Shown piece after piece: positions 1 to 5,975 of a DNA stretch of 8,575 bases. The DNA is from Chloroflexota bacterium. GTDB taxonomy: Bacteria > Chloroflexota > UBA6077 > JACQUR01. Numbering within the stretch: the first letter of the stretch is position 1; the number at the start of each line of letters is the position of its first letter. The notes under the pieces are model-generated. The model saw only the letters and a list, made by a program, of their open reading frames with translations, was not told the origin of the DNA and searched no databases. The stretch spans positions 1-8,575 of the forward strand of contig JACQUR010000429.1 of NCBI GenBank assembly GCA_016210245.1. The letters are read 5' to 3'. Both the position numbers and the translations under genes were made by a program.

Positions 1-42
1 CATCGTCAGGACGGTGCCGTGATCTATGCGGATACTTGCCAT
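1..42 (-). CDS. N-terminus of a probable amidohydrolase, truncated by the window edge
   Basis: The first 14 codons of a leftward gene lie here, reading MASIRIDHGTVLTM and running off the left end. The ATG at 42-40 is preceded by a strong Shine-Dalgarno (GGGAGGAG, about 4 nt upstream), which makes this a convincing start despite its length. The pattern 'I.I..GTVLTM' is the usual first strand of metal-dependent amidohydrolases (chlorohydrolase, cytosine deaminase and S-adenosylhomocysteine deaminase-like), where GTVLTMD-type sequences open the composite beta domain. This is family knowledge applied to 14 residues, so the product is tentative while the gene start is fairly secure. A promoter-like element lies about 90 bp upstream, so it seems to be transcribed separately from the restriction-modification genes on the same strand. 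Confidence 0.55.
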   Translation of the reverse strand, partial: MASIRIDHGTVLTM

Positions 43-131
43 TGCTCCTCCCGCGCGTAGTGGTCGAGGCGGCGCTGCCCAGGTTCGCGGATGCGGAAGC
101 TGGCGAGCGCGCGATTTCGCCAAACGCTGGC

Positions 132-160
132 ACGATAGCATCGGGTGGCGTGGCTGTCAA
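132..160 (-). promoter_or_regulatory. Sigma70-type promoter for the leftward amidohydrolase-like gene
   Basis: On the minus strand a perfect -35 TTGACA (160-155) is separated by 17 bp from TATCGT (137-132), a 4/6 match to the -10 consensus. A TG dinucleotide sits one base upstream of the -10 (extended -10). The start site would fall near 125, leaving a leader of about 80 nt before the ATG at 42. The MITE target duplication begins at 170, only 10 bp upstream of the -35. Confidence 0.5.
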
Positions 161-169
161 CGTGCCCAC

Positions 170-352
170 CTTGCCGGGTCAGGGCTTATGCGTTCTAACC
201 GGGCAGTGCCCGGAAGCGGTGCCAGGGACCCTATATCGGCTCGCGAAGGGGGCGGTGCTGGCCGAATTAGCGGCACTTTCGGGCGCCGCGGCTGGGTTTC
301 CTGCCAACGGAGTGCCCCCGTCGCCAGAACGCATAAGCCCTGCTTGCCGGGT
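170..352. mobile_element. MITE-like element (180-342) with 10-bp target-site duplication
   Basis: The element begins at 180 with CAGGGCTTATGCGTTCT and ends at 342 with the exact reverse complement (326-342), giving a 17/17 terminal inverted repeat around a 129-bp core. Immediately outside each end is the same 10-bp direct repeat, CTTGCCGGGT (170-179 and 343-352). Exact direct repeats abutting exact inverted repeats are the signature of transposition. The 163-bp element is too short for a transposase, so it would have to be moved by one supplied elsewhere. A 10-bp duplication is compatible with IS4-type transposases among others, but I cannot assign the family. Inside is a small CCGGGC/GCCCGG hairpin (199-213). 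The perfect termini and duplication suggest a recent insertion. Confidence 0.85.
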
Positions 353-397
353 AGTGTGTGGCCGACTGCTGGAGAAGCCGTGGGCTGGTCGGGCGCG

Positions 398-468
398 GTA
401 GGGGCGAAGCTTTGGCCAATCGCGCGGAGGCCGCCTTCCAGGCTGATGGGCCAATGCTTCGCCCCTAC
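398..468. repeat. 71-bp inverted-repeat hairpin, possible second small mobile element
   Basis: The left arm 398-421 begins GTAGGGGCGAAGC and matches the reverse complement of the right arm 445-468 at 22 of 24 positions, around a 23-nt loop. Ends of the GTAGGGGCG...CGCCCCTAC type are familiar from dispersed intergenic repeats in high-GC genomes (memory, not a search). No target duplication is evident at its edges. Confidence 0.6.
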
Positions 469-491
469 ACCACCAAAGGTCAGCGCCGGGG

Positions 492-513
492 GGCGGGGCG
501 AGGACGCCCCGCC
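492..513. terminator. GC-rich stem-loop downstream of the restriction-modification genes
   Basis: A perfect 9-bp stem (GGCGGGGCG at 492-500, CGCCCCGCC at 505-513) encloses the loop AGGA. It lies about 56 bp beyond the endonuclease stop on the minus strand and could end that transcript. There is no T-tract on either side, so it may equally be part of a dispersed repeat. Confidence 0.3.
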
Positions 514-568
514 TATCATCACTCCGCACACTACCCCGGAGAGGGGCTGAACGACGGATAGCGGCCGA

Positions 569-1201
569 TCACGACTCCTCCTGGTCCTCCAGGGTTTCGG
601 GCTCTGGCTGCGCTGCCACGAGGCGCTCGCGCTCCAGCCGCTCAGCCTCTGACAACTCGACGTCAAGCAGGATGATCTTGACCGGCACAGCCGGAAAGTG
701 CTTCCGCAATCGCTCGATGTCATAGACCAGTTGCTCCCCGTAGGAGACTCCGCTCGACATCTGCGATTGGAGTGCATGGCACGGCACGATCTCGACGCCA
801 ACCTCGGCCTTCGACTCGTTGAAGAAGTACTGGAACTTCGCCAGGTCGTAGAACATGAAGGCGTACTTGCCGAACTGCACTTCGATCAGTACGCGGTCCT
901 TCACAAAGTCGACCTGTTTGAACGCTCCCTTGATCTCCCTGTTCCAGTGCGGAATACGGATCGTGTACCGATCCTTCATCTCCTGGAAGCCACGGGCGCG
1001 GAACTCGGCCTTGAACAGACCGTTCATCTCCCTGGGCGAGTACAGCAGGGCACCCAGGCTGGGCTTCTCCCGACTGACCTTGGTCTTGTTGGGAACCTTG
1101 ACGGACTGAATCACCTCATCGATCTACTGATTGATCTCGGCATAGCGGACCAGAAGGATTTCCGCGCCGCCGAGATGAGAGTACTCGTAGACCTTGAGCA
1201 T
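569..1201 (-). pseudogene. BglII-family type II restriction endonuclease interrupted by an in-frame amber codon
   Basis: Read from ATG 1201 the protein starts MLKVYEYSHLGGAEIL and continues in one frame to TGA at 569 (210 codons) except for TAG at codon 26 (1126-1124). Homology clearly continues across the stop: the N-terminus resembles that of BglII as I remember it (DYNHADEIL...KEIEETL against EYSHLGGAEIL...Q*IDEVI). The BglII catalytic triad Asp-x8-Glu-x-Gln (D84, E93, Q95 there) is present as D98, E107 and Q109 in VDFVKDRVLIEVQFGKYAF. One base change (GAG or CAG to TAG) would explain the break. The ATG directly follows the methyltransferase TAG, implying translational coupling. A GTG at 1114-1112 could start an in-frame 181-residue product that keeps the catalytic residues but lacks the first 29. 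Amber readthrough or sequencing error are the alternatives to true inactivation. Confidence 0.85.
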
Positions 1202-2200
1202 CTACCGGCCCGATTGGTGCGGATCGTAGACAGGGCGGGTCATCGGCCGCACCCGGAGCTCGCCCCGTTCGGCCAGAGCCAGCCGCTGCTCGGCAAGCTC
1301 CACGTACTGGGGTTGCACCTCCGCCATCAGGCCCTTCCGCCCGTGGAGCACCGCGGCCAGTACAGTGCTGCCAACACCACCGTACGGGTCCAGCACTCGG
1401 TCCTGGGGGCGCGTCATGGAGAGGACCAACCGCTCGACCAGCTCAATTGGGAACTGACACGGGTGGATGGTCTTCTCGACGTGGTTGGCCTTCACGTTCG
1501 GAATCGTCCAGACGTCGCCGGGGCTCTTGCCCAGAGGATTGCCCGTGAGCTGGCCGATCCGCGGGCCCTTGAAGGCCTTCTTGTTCGGATACTTCTGCGG
1601 AACGCGCACCGGGTCCAGATCGAAGTAGTACGGATCGCCCCTGGTAAACCACAGGATGGTCTCGTATCGGCCGCTGAACCGGCGTGAGGCGTGGAGGCCG
1701 TGCTCGAAGTGCCAGACGATGCGGTTTCGGAGGCGTAGTCCAAGATCCTTGAAGATCGGGTAGAGCACCACATCCAGGGGTACGATCTCGCCCTCGTCGA
1801 CGTGATTGCCCACCTGCCAGCAGATGCTGCCCCCCCAGCGCAGCACGCGGACGGCCTCGGCGATGACCGCCCGCTGCTTCTCGAGATAGCGGTCCAGCGA
1901 GGTTCGGCGCTCGTACGACTTGCCGATGTTGTAGGGAGGCGAAGTGACCACGAGCTGCACGCAGCCGTCGGGCATGGCGGCCAGCAGTTCCTCGCAGCGA
2001 CCTCGGTAGACCACCACGTCCGCGCCAGGGTCGTACCCATTGGCCCGACGCAGCGGGCCCACCGGGGGGTGCCGCGTATCATCCGTCGGGCCACCGCTCC
2101 GCTGCGTCGCCTCTCGCGCACTCGGCAATCCGGGCTCGTCGCCCAACCAGGTAAGCTGCTCGGTCGTCTGCACGCCTGCCCACGCCTCCCGGATGTCCAT
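1202..2200 (-). CDS. Beta-class site-specific DNA methyltransferase (N4-cytosine or N6-adenine)
   Basis: A 332-residue modification methylase that would protect the sites cut by the adjoining endonuclease, using S-adenosylmethionine. The catalytic motif IV is TSPPY (residues 86-90), followed later by the AdoMet-binding motif I DPYGGVGST (271-279) and motif X-like HPCQFP (246-251). The order IV then I is the beta class. SPPY-type motifs occur in N4-cytosine as well as N6-adenine enzymes; M.BglII is, to my knowledge, an N4-cytosine enzyme, which with the neighbour makes N4-C the better guess. Conserved similarity probably begins near residue 60 (DVVVYRG), so about 55 N-terminal residues are extra and could be a regulatory extension or a start set too far upstream. 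No Shine-Dalgarno precedes ATG 2200; a GTG at codon 10 follows GGGAGG by about 11 nt. If the endonuclease is dead, this is now an orphan methylase. Confidence 0.9.
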   Translation of the reverse strand: MDIREAWAGVQTTEQLTWLGDEPGLPSAREATQRSGGPTDDTRHPPVGPLRRANGYDPGADVVVYRGRCEELLAAMPDGCVQLVVTSPPYNIGKSYERRTSLDRYLEKQRAVIAEAVRVLRWGGSICWQVGNHVDEGEIVPLDVVLYPIFKDLGLRLRNRIVWHFEHGLHASRRFSGRYETILWFTRGDPYYFDLDPVRVPQKYPNKKAFKGPRIGQLTGNPLGKSPGDVWTIPNVKANHVEKTIHPCQFPIELVERLVLSMTRPQDRVLDPYGGVGSTVLAAVLHGRKGLMAEVQPQYVELAEQRLALAERGELRVRPMTRPVYDPHQSGR

Positions 2201-2228
2201 GGATATGTTACATCGGATATGTTACATC
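2201..2228 (-). promoter_or_regulatory. Two exact 14-bp tandem repeats abutting the methyltransferase start
   Basis: GGATATGTTACATC occurs twice in tandem (2201-2214, 2215-2228), ending at the base next to the methyltransferase ATG. Each copy contains ATGT-T-ACAT, a small inverted repeat, so this looks like a double operator. On the minus strand each copy also offers TAACAT, a 4/6 match to the -10 consensus; the nearer one ends 4 nt before the ATG, which would suit a leaderless mRNA, and fits the absence of a ribosome site. No convincing -35 is seen. Controller-type or methylase autoregulation is plausible but inferred. Confidence 0.5.
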
Positions 2229-2508
2229 GTCTCACCCCGGGAAAGCCCCTCCCAAGGTCTTTCAGAATGCCCTGGCATGAGTTGAGTTGCGGGAATGCCC
2301 TGTATTCAGTGGCTTGACAGATCGATCGTCAGAATGCGAGCGACGCAGTGCTGGCACGTCCTGTTCCCCTTCTCGCCAGTTCCTTCGCACGACGCACGCC
2401 GCCCCTACCCCCCAGGCCCGTCCCGCTACCGTCCCCCCTGGCGGGAAGGCGGAAAGGGGTAAGGACGGCCCCTGCAACCCCCATCCGCGCTCCTTGCTAC
2501 ACTTGCTC
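2229..2508. other. Divergent intergenic region
   Basis: No gene is supported here. Short structure near the methyltransferase side includes a direct repeat GAATGCCCTG (2265-2274 and 2293-2302) and the palindrome ATGCC-CT-GGCAT (2267-2278), which overlaps its first copy. The centre (about 2390-2480) is C-rich on the plus strand and low in complexity. No controller (C) gene of the kind found in some restriction-modification systems was found. Confidence 0.45.
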
Positions 2509-2537
2509 TTGATGCCGGGCCCAAAGTGTATTACACT
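2509..2537 (+). promoter_or_regulatory. Candidate promoter for the secreted-protein genes
   Basis: TTGATG (2509-2514, 4/6 match to -35) and TACACT (2532-2537, 4/6 match to -10) are exactly 17 bp apart, giving a start site near 2544 and a leader of about 32 nt before the ATG at 2576. Part of the -10 belongs to a palindrome. Confidence 0.4.
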
Positions 2538-2538
2538 T
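2524..2538. promoter_or_regulatory. Operator-like 7-1-7 palindrome over the -10 element
   Basis: AAGTGTA-T-TACACTT is a perfect 7-bp inverted repeat around a single base, in an otherwise GC-rich stretch and overlapping the candidate -10. The half-site TACACTTGC at 2532-2540 recurs exactly at 2498-2506, 34 bp upstream, just before the -35. This arrangement is typical of repressor binding; the regulator is unknown. Confidence 0.45.
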
Positions 2539-2575
2539 GCGCGGTCCTGCAGAGCCAGACGGAGGGGGTTGCGGA

Positions 2576-3211
2576 ATGAGGTTTCTGTTCGGGCACCTCG
2601 CGTGCTGCACCGCGCTGCTGCTCTCGCTGGCAGCAACCGTGGCGCCTAGTGCATCTGCCAGCGCGGCCCCGGCAGGGGCGCAACTCTGGCTGCAGGTCGA
2701 CGACGGCGCCCAACAGGGAGCGTGGGGCGCAGGCGAGCCGCAGACGGGTGCGCCAGCCGCAACGGCGCCCGTGGGCGCGCTCGATTGTGGGACCGACCTG
2801 GATTGTTTCGCTGAGGCAGCGGGGCAGTGCGTCGATGCCCAGGTGAGCTGGGCGACGACGCTGAACGTGTTCGGGGTACTCTCAACCCTCAACATGCTCC
2901 TCAGCACGCAGGGAATGGACTCCGACCTGTGCGTGCTCTACGCGCTGATCGAGCGGGTGGACGTCAGGTTTAGCGACGAGCTCGTTCAACAGAGCGTAGC
3001 GAGCGGCGCCACGGAGGAACAACTAGAGCAAGCGGAGCAGGCTGCCAGGCAGCAGGCGCGCACGTACGAGGGTCTGGACGGAACGTGCAAGCTGCCGCCC
3101 GAGGATCTGGCTGCCGGACTGAGCAAACTGAACGCGGATGGTTTCTCGACTCAAGACTTGAACGTAGGTGCGTGTGACGGACCGCTCTTCTTGCAACAGC
3201 TTGGATGGTGA
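2576..3211 (+). CDS. Secreted six-cysteine protein of unknown function
   Basis: The 211-residue product starts at ATG 2576, chosen because GGAGGGGG lies 7 nt upstream and the next residues form a classical Sec signal peptide: MRFLFGH, a hydrophobic core (roughly residues 8-20) and a likely cut after ASASA near residue 28. A longer in-frame start at 2537 would put 13 polar residues ahead of the signal and overlap the promoter. The mature part has an Ala/Gly/Pro-rich linker and then a domain opening with DCGTDLDCF and containing six cysteines, an even number that allows three disulfides outside the cell. The CGTDxxCF opening is one I have seen in uncharacterised secreted or lipoprotein families; I do not know its role. 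It ends 77 bp before the large exported protein, separated only by a heptamer array, and may be co-transcribed with it. Confidence 0.8.
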   Translation: MRFLFGHLACCTALLLSLAATVAPSASASAAPAGAQLWLQVDDGAQQGAWGAGEPQTGAPAATAPVGALDCGTDLDCFAEAAGQCVDAQVSWATTLNVFGVLSTLNMLLSTQGMDSDLCVLYALIERVDVRFSDELVQQSVASGATEEQLEQAEQAARQQARTYEGLDGTCKLPPEDLAAGLSKLNADGFSTQDLNVGACDGPLFLQQLGW

Positions 3212-3216
3212 GGGGG

Positions 3217-3288
3217 CAGTGGGCAGTCGGCAGTCGGCGGTCCGTCTTCGCATTCTGCTGACCACTGGCCACTGACCACTGACCACTG
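3217..3288. repeat. Inverted pair of heptamer arrays ending at a start codon
   Basis: Left array 3217-3244 is four 7-bp units (CAGTGGG, CAGTCGG twice, CGGTCCG). Right array 3261-3288 is four units on the opposite strand (ACCACTG three times, GCCACTG), which read CAGTGGT/CAGTGGC when reversed. A 16-bp spacer separates them. The last unit ends at 3288 and the ATG of the next gene is 3289-3291. The units resemble the short tandemly repeated heptamers described in cyanobacteria. Confidence 0.8.
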
Positions 3289-5622
3289 ATGCTGCACAGG
3301 CCGGCGCTGCCACTGCTTTGCAGGCTGCTCGCCCTCGGGCTGGGCGGTGCGCTGGCGGTCGCCAGCCTGCTCCTGCCGGTTGCCGGACACTGGCCCGAGC
3401 GCGTCGAGGTGGTGCGCCCGGCCGCGGCCGACCTGGGAGCCGGCCTCGCCCAGAACGTGGTGGTCGATGGGGCCAGCTTGCGCCTGGGCCAGGAGGCGGA
3501 CGACCGCGGGCTGGCGGACGGGCCGGGCCGTCGCTCTGGCCTCTACACCTCCCCTCCGCACCGGGCCGCCGCCCCGTTCGACCGTCTGGCCGGGCGCCTG
3601 AACGCGGTGCAGCCGGCCGGGAGCACGCTGGAGGCCGAGGCGCGCGTCGCCGAGGACGGGGGGGCATGGACCGCGTGGCTGCCGCTGCCCCCGGACGGCT
3701 CGCCGCTCGCGCTGCCCGGGCGGGTCCGCTGGCTCCAGTACCGCCTGGCGCTGGCAGCCGCGCCGGAGCTGCCGGGACCCGAGGTGCGGTCGGTGGAGAT
3801 CGAGGCCGCGAGCTCCGGGGTGGTGGCCGCGCTGGCCAGCGCCGTCGAGCAGCACCCGACGGCGCGCCTGTTCGCCGTCCGCCAGGGCCTGGTGGGCCGA
3901 CGCACGGCGAACGGACACGTGATCCGGGAGCGCGATCGGTTCGCGTCCCTGCCATCGCGACGGGCGCTGAACGTCGACGGCGGCCGGGACTACCAGGTGC
4001 GGCTGAGCTACAAAGGCCGCAGCGCGACCGCGCCCGTCTGGGACGTGGGTCCGTGGAACACGAAGGACAACTACTGGGACGCCTCGCGCGAGATGTGGAC
4101 CGACCTGCCGCGCTTCGTGCCCCAGGCGGCGGCGGCGTACCTCAACGGCCACAACGGCGGGCGCGACGAGCGGGGGCGCCAGGTGACGCACCCGAGCGGG
4201 GTCGAGCTGGCGGATGGCACCTTCTGGGACGACCTGGGGATGGTGGAGAGCGACTGGGTGGAGGTGACGTTCCTGTGGGTCGGTGCGCCGTCGCCCTCGC
4301 CGGCGGCGGTGCCCGAGACGAGCGGCAGCGCGCCTCGCCCGCCATCCGAAGCAGCCCCACAAGGGCAGCCCGCGCTGCCGGCCGAGGTGCGTCCGCCGGG
4401 CCGGCGCTGGTACCTGGCCGAGGCCAGCACCAGGGAGCCGTTCGAGACATGGATCCTGCTGCAGAACCCGGGCGACCAGCCGGCGACCGTCGACCTGACG
4501 TACGCGCTCGTGGGCGGGAGTGACCAGCAGCAACGGGTGCAGGTCCCACCCACCAGTCGGTTGAGTATCTTCGCCAACCAGGTCGTCGGCCAGGCCGAGT
4601 TCAGCGCGCGCGTCGACGCCGATCGCGCCATCTTCGCGGAGCAGTCGACGTACTTCAGGCGGGGCGGCTCGGCGGCCACGGCCGTGGCCCAGCCCTCCGC
4701 CGCCTGGTACCTGCCCGAGGGCAGCACGCAGCCGCCGTTCGACACCTGGATCCTGGTCCACAACCCAGACGACCTGGCGGCGACGGTGACGCTGCGGCTG
4801 TTCCCGGAGGCGGGGCAGGAGGTAGCCCATAGCTTCGAGGTGGCGGCGCATGGCCGCCGCGCCGTGCTCGCGTCGGAGCTGCTGCGCAACGCCGCCTTCG
4901 CCACCCGCGTCGAGGCTAGCGTGCCCGTGCTGGTGGAGCGCCAGATGTCGCTGGGTGCCGACCGCGGCGGGGCCACCTTCGGGGCTGCGGCCCCGTCGCC
5001 CGCCTGGTACTTCGGCGAGGGCGACACCACGGGCGGGCGCGATACCTGGCTGCTGCTCCAGAACCCGAGCGACACCCCCGCGAACGTGCAGGTATCCTAC
5101 CTGCTGGAGAGCGGCCAGCCGGTCGAGCGGCGGTACGGTGTAGCACCCAACAGCCGCCTGTCGGTCTACGCCAACGCGGTGCTGGAACCCACGCGCTTCG
5201 GGATGTCCATCAGTGCGGACGTGCCCATTGTGGCCGAGCGGGCCGTATACTTCGGCAAAGGGACCGAGGGGCGTCCCACGGGCGGCCACGCCACCCTCGG
5301 CAGCCCGCGCCTGGCGCGGGTCTGGTACCTGCCCGAGGGCGCCACCACCTACCCCTTCCAGGAGCAGGTGCTGATCGCCAATCCCAACGCGGAGGCGGCC
5401 TCGGTGCGCCTCGACCTGGTGCAGGACAACAGCTCGACCGTAGGCCAGAGCTACGCGCTGGCGCCCCACGCCCGCCTGAGCGTGGACGTGGGCACCATCG
5501 CGCCCAACGCGGCCGTCTCGGCACGGGTCACCGCCAGCCTGCCCGTGGTGGTGGAGCGCACCCTGGGCCTGTACGGCGGTGAAGGCGCCAGCAACACGGT
5601 GGGCGTGCCGTGGGAGGGGTAA
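3289..5622 (+). CDS. Exported wall-associated protein: RlpA-like double-psi barrel plus four DUF5719-like repeats
   Basis: A 777-residue protein with an N-terminal hydrophobic segment (about residues 8-33; signal peptide or anchor). Residues 83-172 (GLYTSPPHRA..PFDRL to VRSVEIEA) look like a beta-sandwich of the sort fused to amidases in Chloroflexota. Residues 203-331 match the RlpA/expansin double-psi barrel layout: RRTANG (204-209), ALPSRRAL-type SLPSRRAL (220-227), WDVGPW (251-256, equivalent to DRGPF of RlpA), ELADGTFWDDLGM (306-318) and VEVTFLW, with a Gly/Asn insertion. A Pro/Ala linker (334-370) leads to four repeats starting at W374, W473, W573 and W679, each WYLxEGxT...NPxD...SRLSV...ERxxYF. 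Such repeats are non-catalytic beta domains of surface proteins. The likely role is cell-wall glycan binding or adhesion; enzymatic activity is not shown. There is no Shine-Dalgarno; the heptamer array occupies that place. Confidence 0.85.
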   Translation: MLHRPALPLLCRLLALGLGGALAVASLLLPVAGHWPERVEVVRPAAADLGAGLAQNVVVDGASLRLGQEADDRGLADGPGRRSGLYTSPPHRAAAPFDRLAGRLNAVQPAGSTLEAEARVAEDGGAWTAWLPLPPDGSPLALPGRVRWLQYRLALAAAPELPGPEVRSVEIEAASSGVVAALASAVEQHPTARLFAVRQGLVGRRTANGHVIRERDRFASLPSRRALNVDGGRDYQVRLSYKGRSATAPVWDVGPWNTKDNYWDASREMWTDLPRFVPQAAAAYLNGHNGGRDERGRQVTHPSGVELADGTFWDDLGMVESDWVEVTFLWVGAPSPSPAAVPETSGSAPRPPSEAAPQGQPALPAEVRPPGRRWYLAEASTREPFETWILLQNPGDQPATVDLTYALVGGSDQQQRVQVPPTSRLSIFANQVVGQAEFSARVDADRAIFAEQSTYFRRGGSAATAVAQPSAAWYLPEGSTQPPFDTWILVHNPDDLAATVTLRLFPEAGQEVAHSFEVAAHGRRAVLASELLRNAAFATRVEASVPVLVERQMSLGADRGGATFGAAAPSPAWYFGEGDTTGGRDTWLLLQNPSDTPANVQVSYLLESGQPVERRYGVAPNSRLSVYANAVLEPTRFGMSISADVPIVAERAVYFGKGTEGRPTGGHATLGSPRLARVWYLPEGATTYPFQEQVLIANPNAEAASVRLDLVQDNSSTVGQSYALAPHARLSVDVGTIAPNAAVSARVTASLPVVVERTLGLYGGEGASNTVGVPWEG

Positions 5623-5975
5623 GGAACAAGCGAAACCAAGTCCACCTTCCACCAGCCGAGCGGCACTACGTCAAGCACGTGCTCAAGCGCCAGGAGTGGC
5701 CAGTCGGGACAAGCCTGGCCGACTACGTGGGCAGCCTGCACGCGGTAGCGTTGGATCCGCGCAGCAAGGTCTTCACCAGTGACTATGAGAGCCGGTTGCA
5801 ACTGGGCATCGTCAGCCCGTCCGGGCTGCGGCGAGGTCCGAAGGGTGGGCGCTGGATTCTGTTAGAATACCGGGTGGCGACCGGACATTGGACGACTGGC
5901 CACCAACTCCGGCGCCTTCGTGACGTGAAGGGCACCCATCGGAGCAACTTGCGATGGTTACGCGGGCCGAGATAG
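5610..5975 (+). CDS. Small, strongly basic protein; candidate toxin of an overlapping gene pair
   Basis: A 121-residue protein with many more Arg/Lys than Asp/Glu, of no family I recognise. Its middle, from VHLPPAERHYVKHVLKRQEW through WILLEYRVATGHW, has the mixed aromatic/hydrophobic pattern of a compact alpha/beta domain rather than a shadow frame. The start is uncertain: GTG 5610 overlaps the end of the large exported-protein gene by 13 nt, and GGGAGGGG and AAGGA just after it suggest ribosome loading in that area, but no ATG or GTG follows at a suitable distance. The next gene starts inside its last 22 nt. Short length, positive charge, overlap with an acidic partner and presence in a repeat-rich region fit a toxin-antitoxin module; this is inference only. 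Confidence 0.65.
   Translation: MGGVRNKRNQVHLPPAERHYVKHVLKRQEWPVGTSLADYVGSLHAVALDPRSKVFTSDYESRLQLGIVSPSGLRRGPKGGRWILLEYRVATGHWTTGHQLRRLRDVKGTHRSNLRWLRGPR

Larger units (their letters stand above)
43..568. other. Non-coding gap between the endonuclease pseudogene and the amidohydrolase-like gene
   Basis: No credible gene is seen on either strand; the open frames here lack ribosome sites and recognisable composition. The gap holds the TTGACA promoter (132-160), a complete 163-bp MITE-like insertion with target duplication (170-352), a 71-bp hairpin repeat (398-468) and a 9-bp GC-rich stem-loop (492-513). It looks like a landing zone for small mobile repeats. Confidence 0.6.

Noticed and set aside
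157..801. Minus-strand frame extending through the MITE and hairpin repeats
   Set aside because: It overlaps the endonuclease in another frame and runs through mobile repeats; no ribosome site or recognisable sequence.
698..1687. 329-codon plus-strand frame across the methylase and endonuclease region
   Set aside because: It is antisense to two genes with clear catalytic motifs and crosses their junction; its composition is that of a shadow frame.
2262..2636. Possible controller (C) gene upstream of the methyltransferase
   Set aside because: The frame overlaps the start and signal peptide of the rightward gene, lacks a helix-turn-helix and is Arg/Ser-rich like non-coding GC-rich DNA.
3217..3288. 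Heptamer arrays as a CRISPR array
   Set aside because: Units are 7 bp, contiguous and without unique spacers, and the two halves are in opposite orientation.
3151..5652. 833-codon open frame on the minus strand opposite the large exported-protein gene
   Set aside because: It is the antisense shadow of a high-GC gene: the plus strand has a signal sequence and four internal protein repeats, while the minus frame is Arg/Gly/His-rich without domains or a ribosome site.
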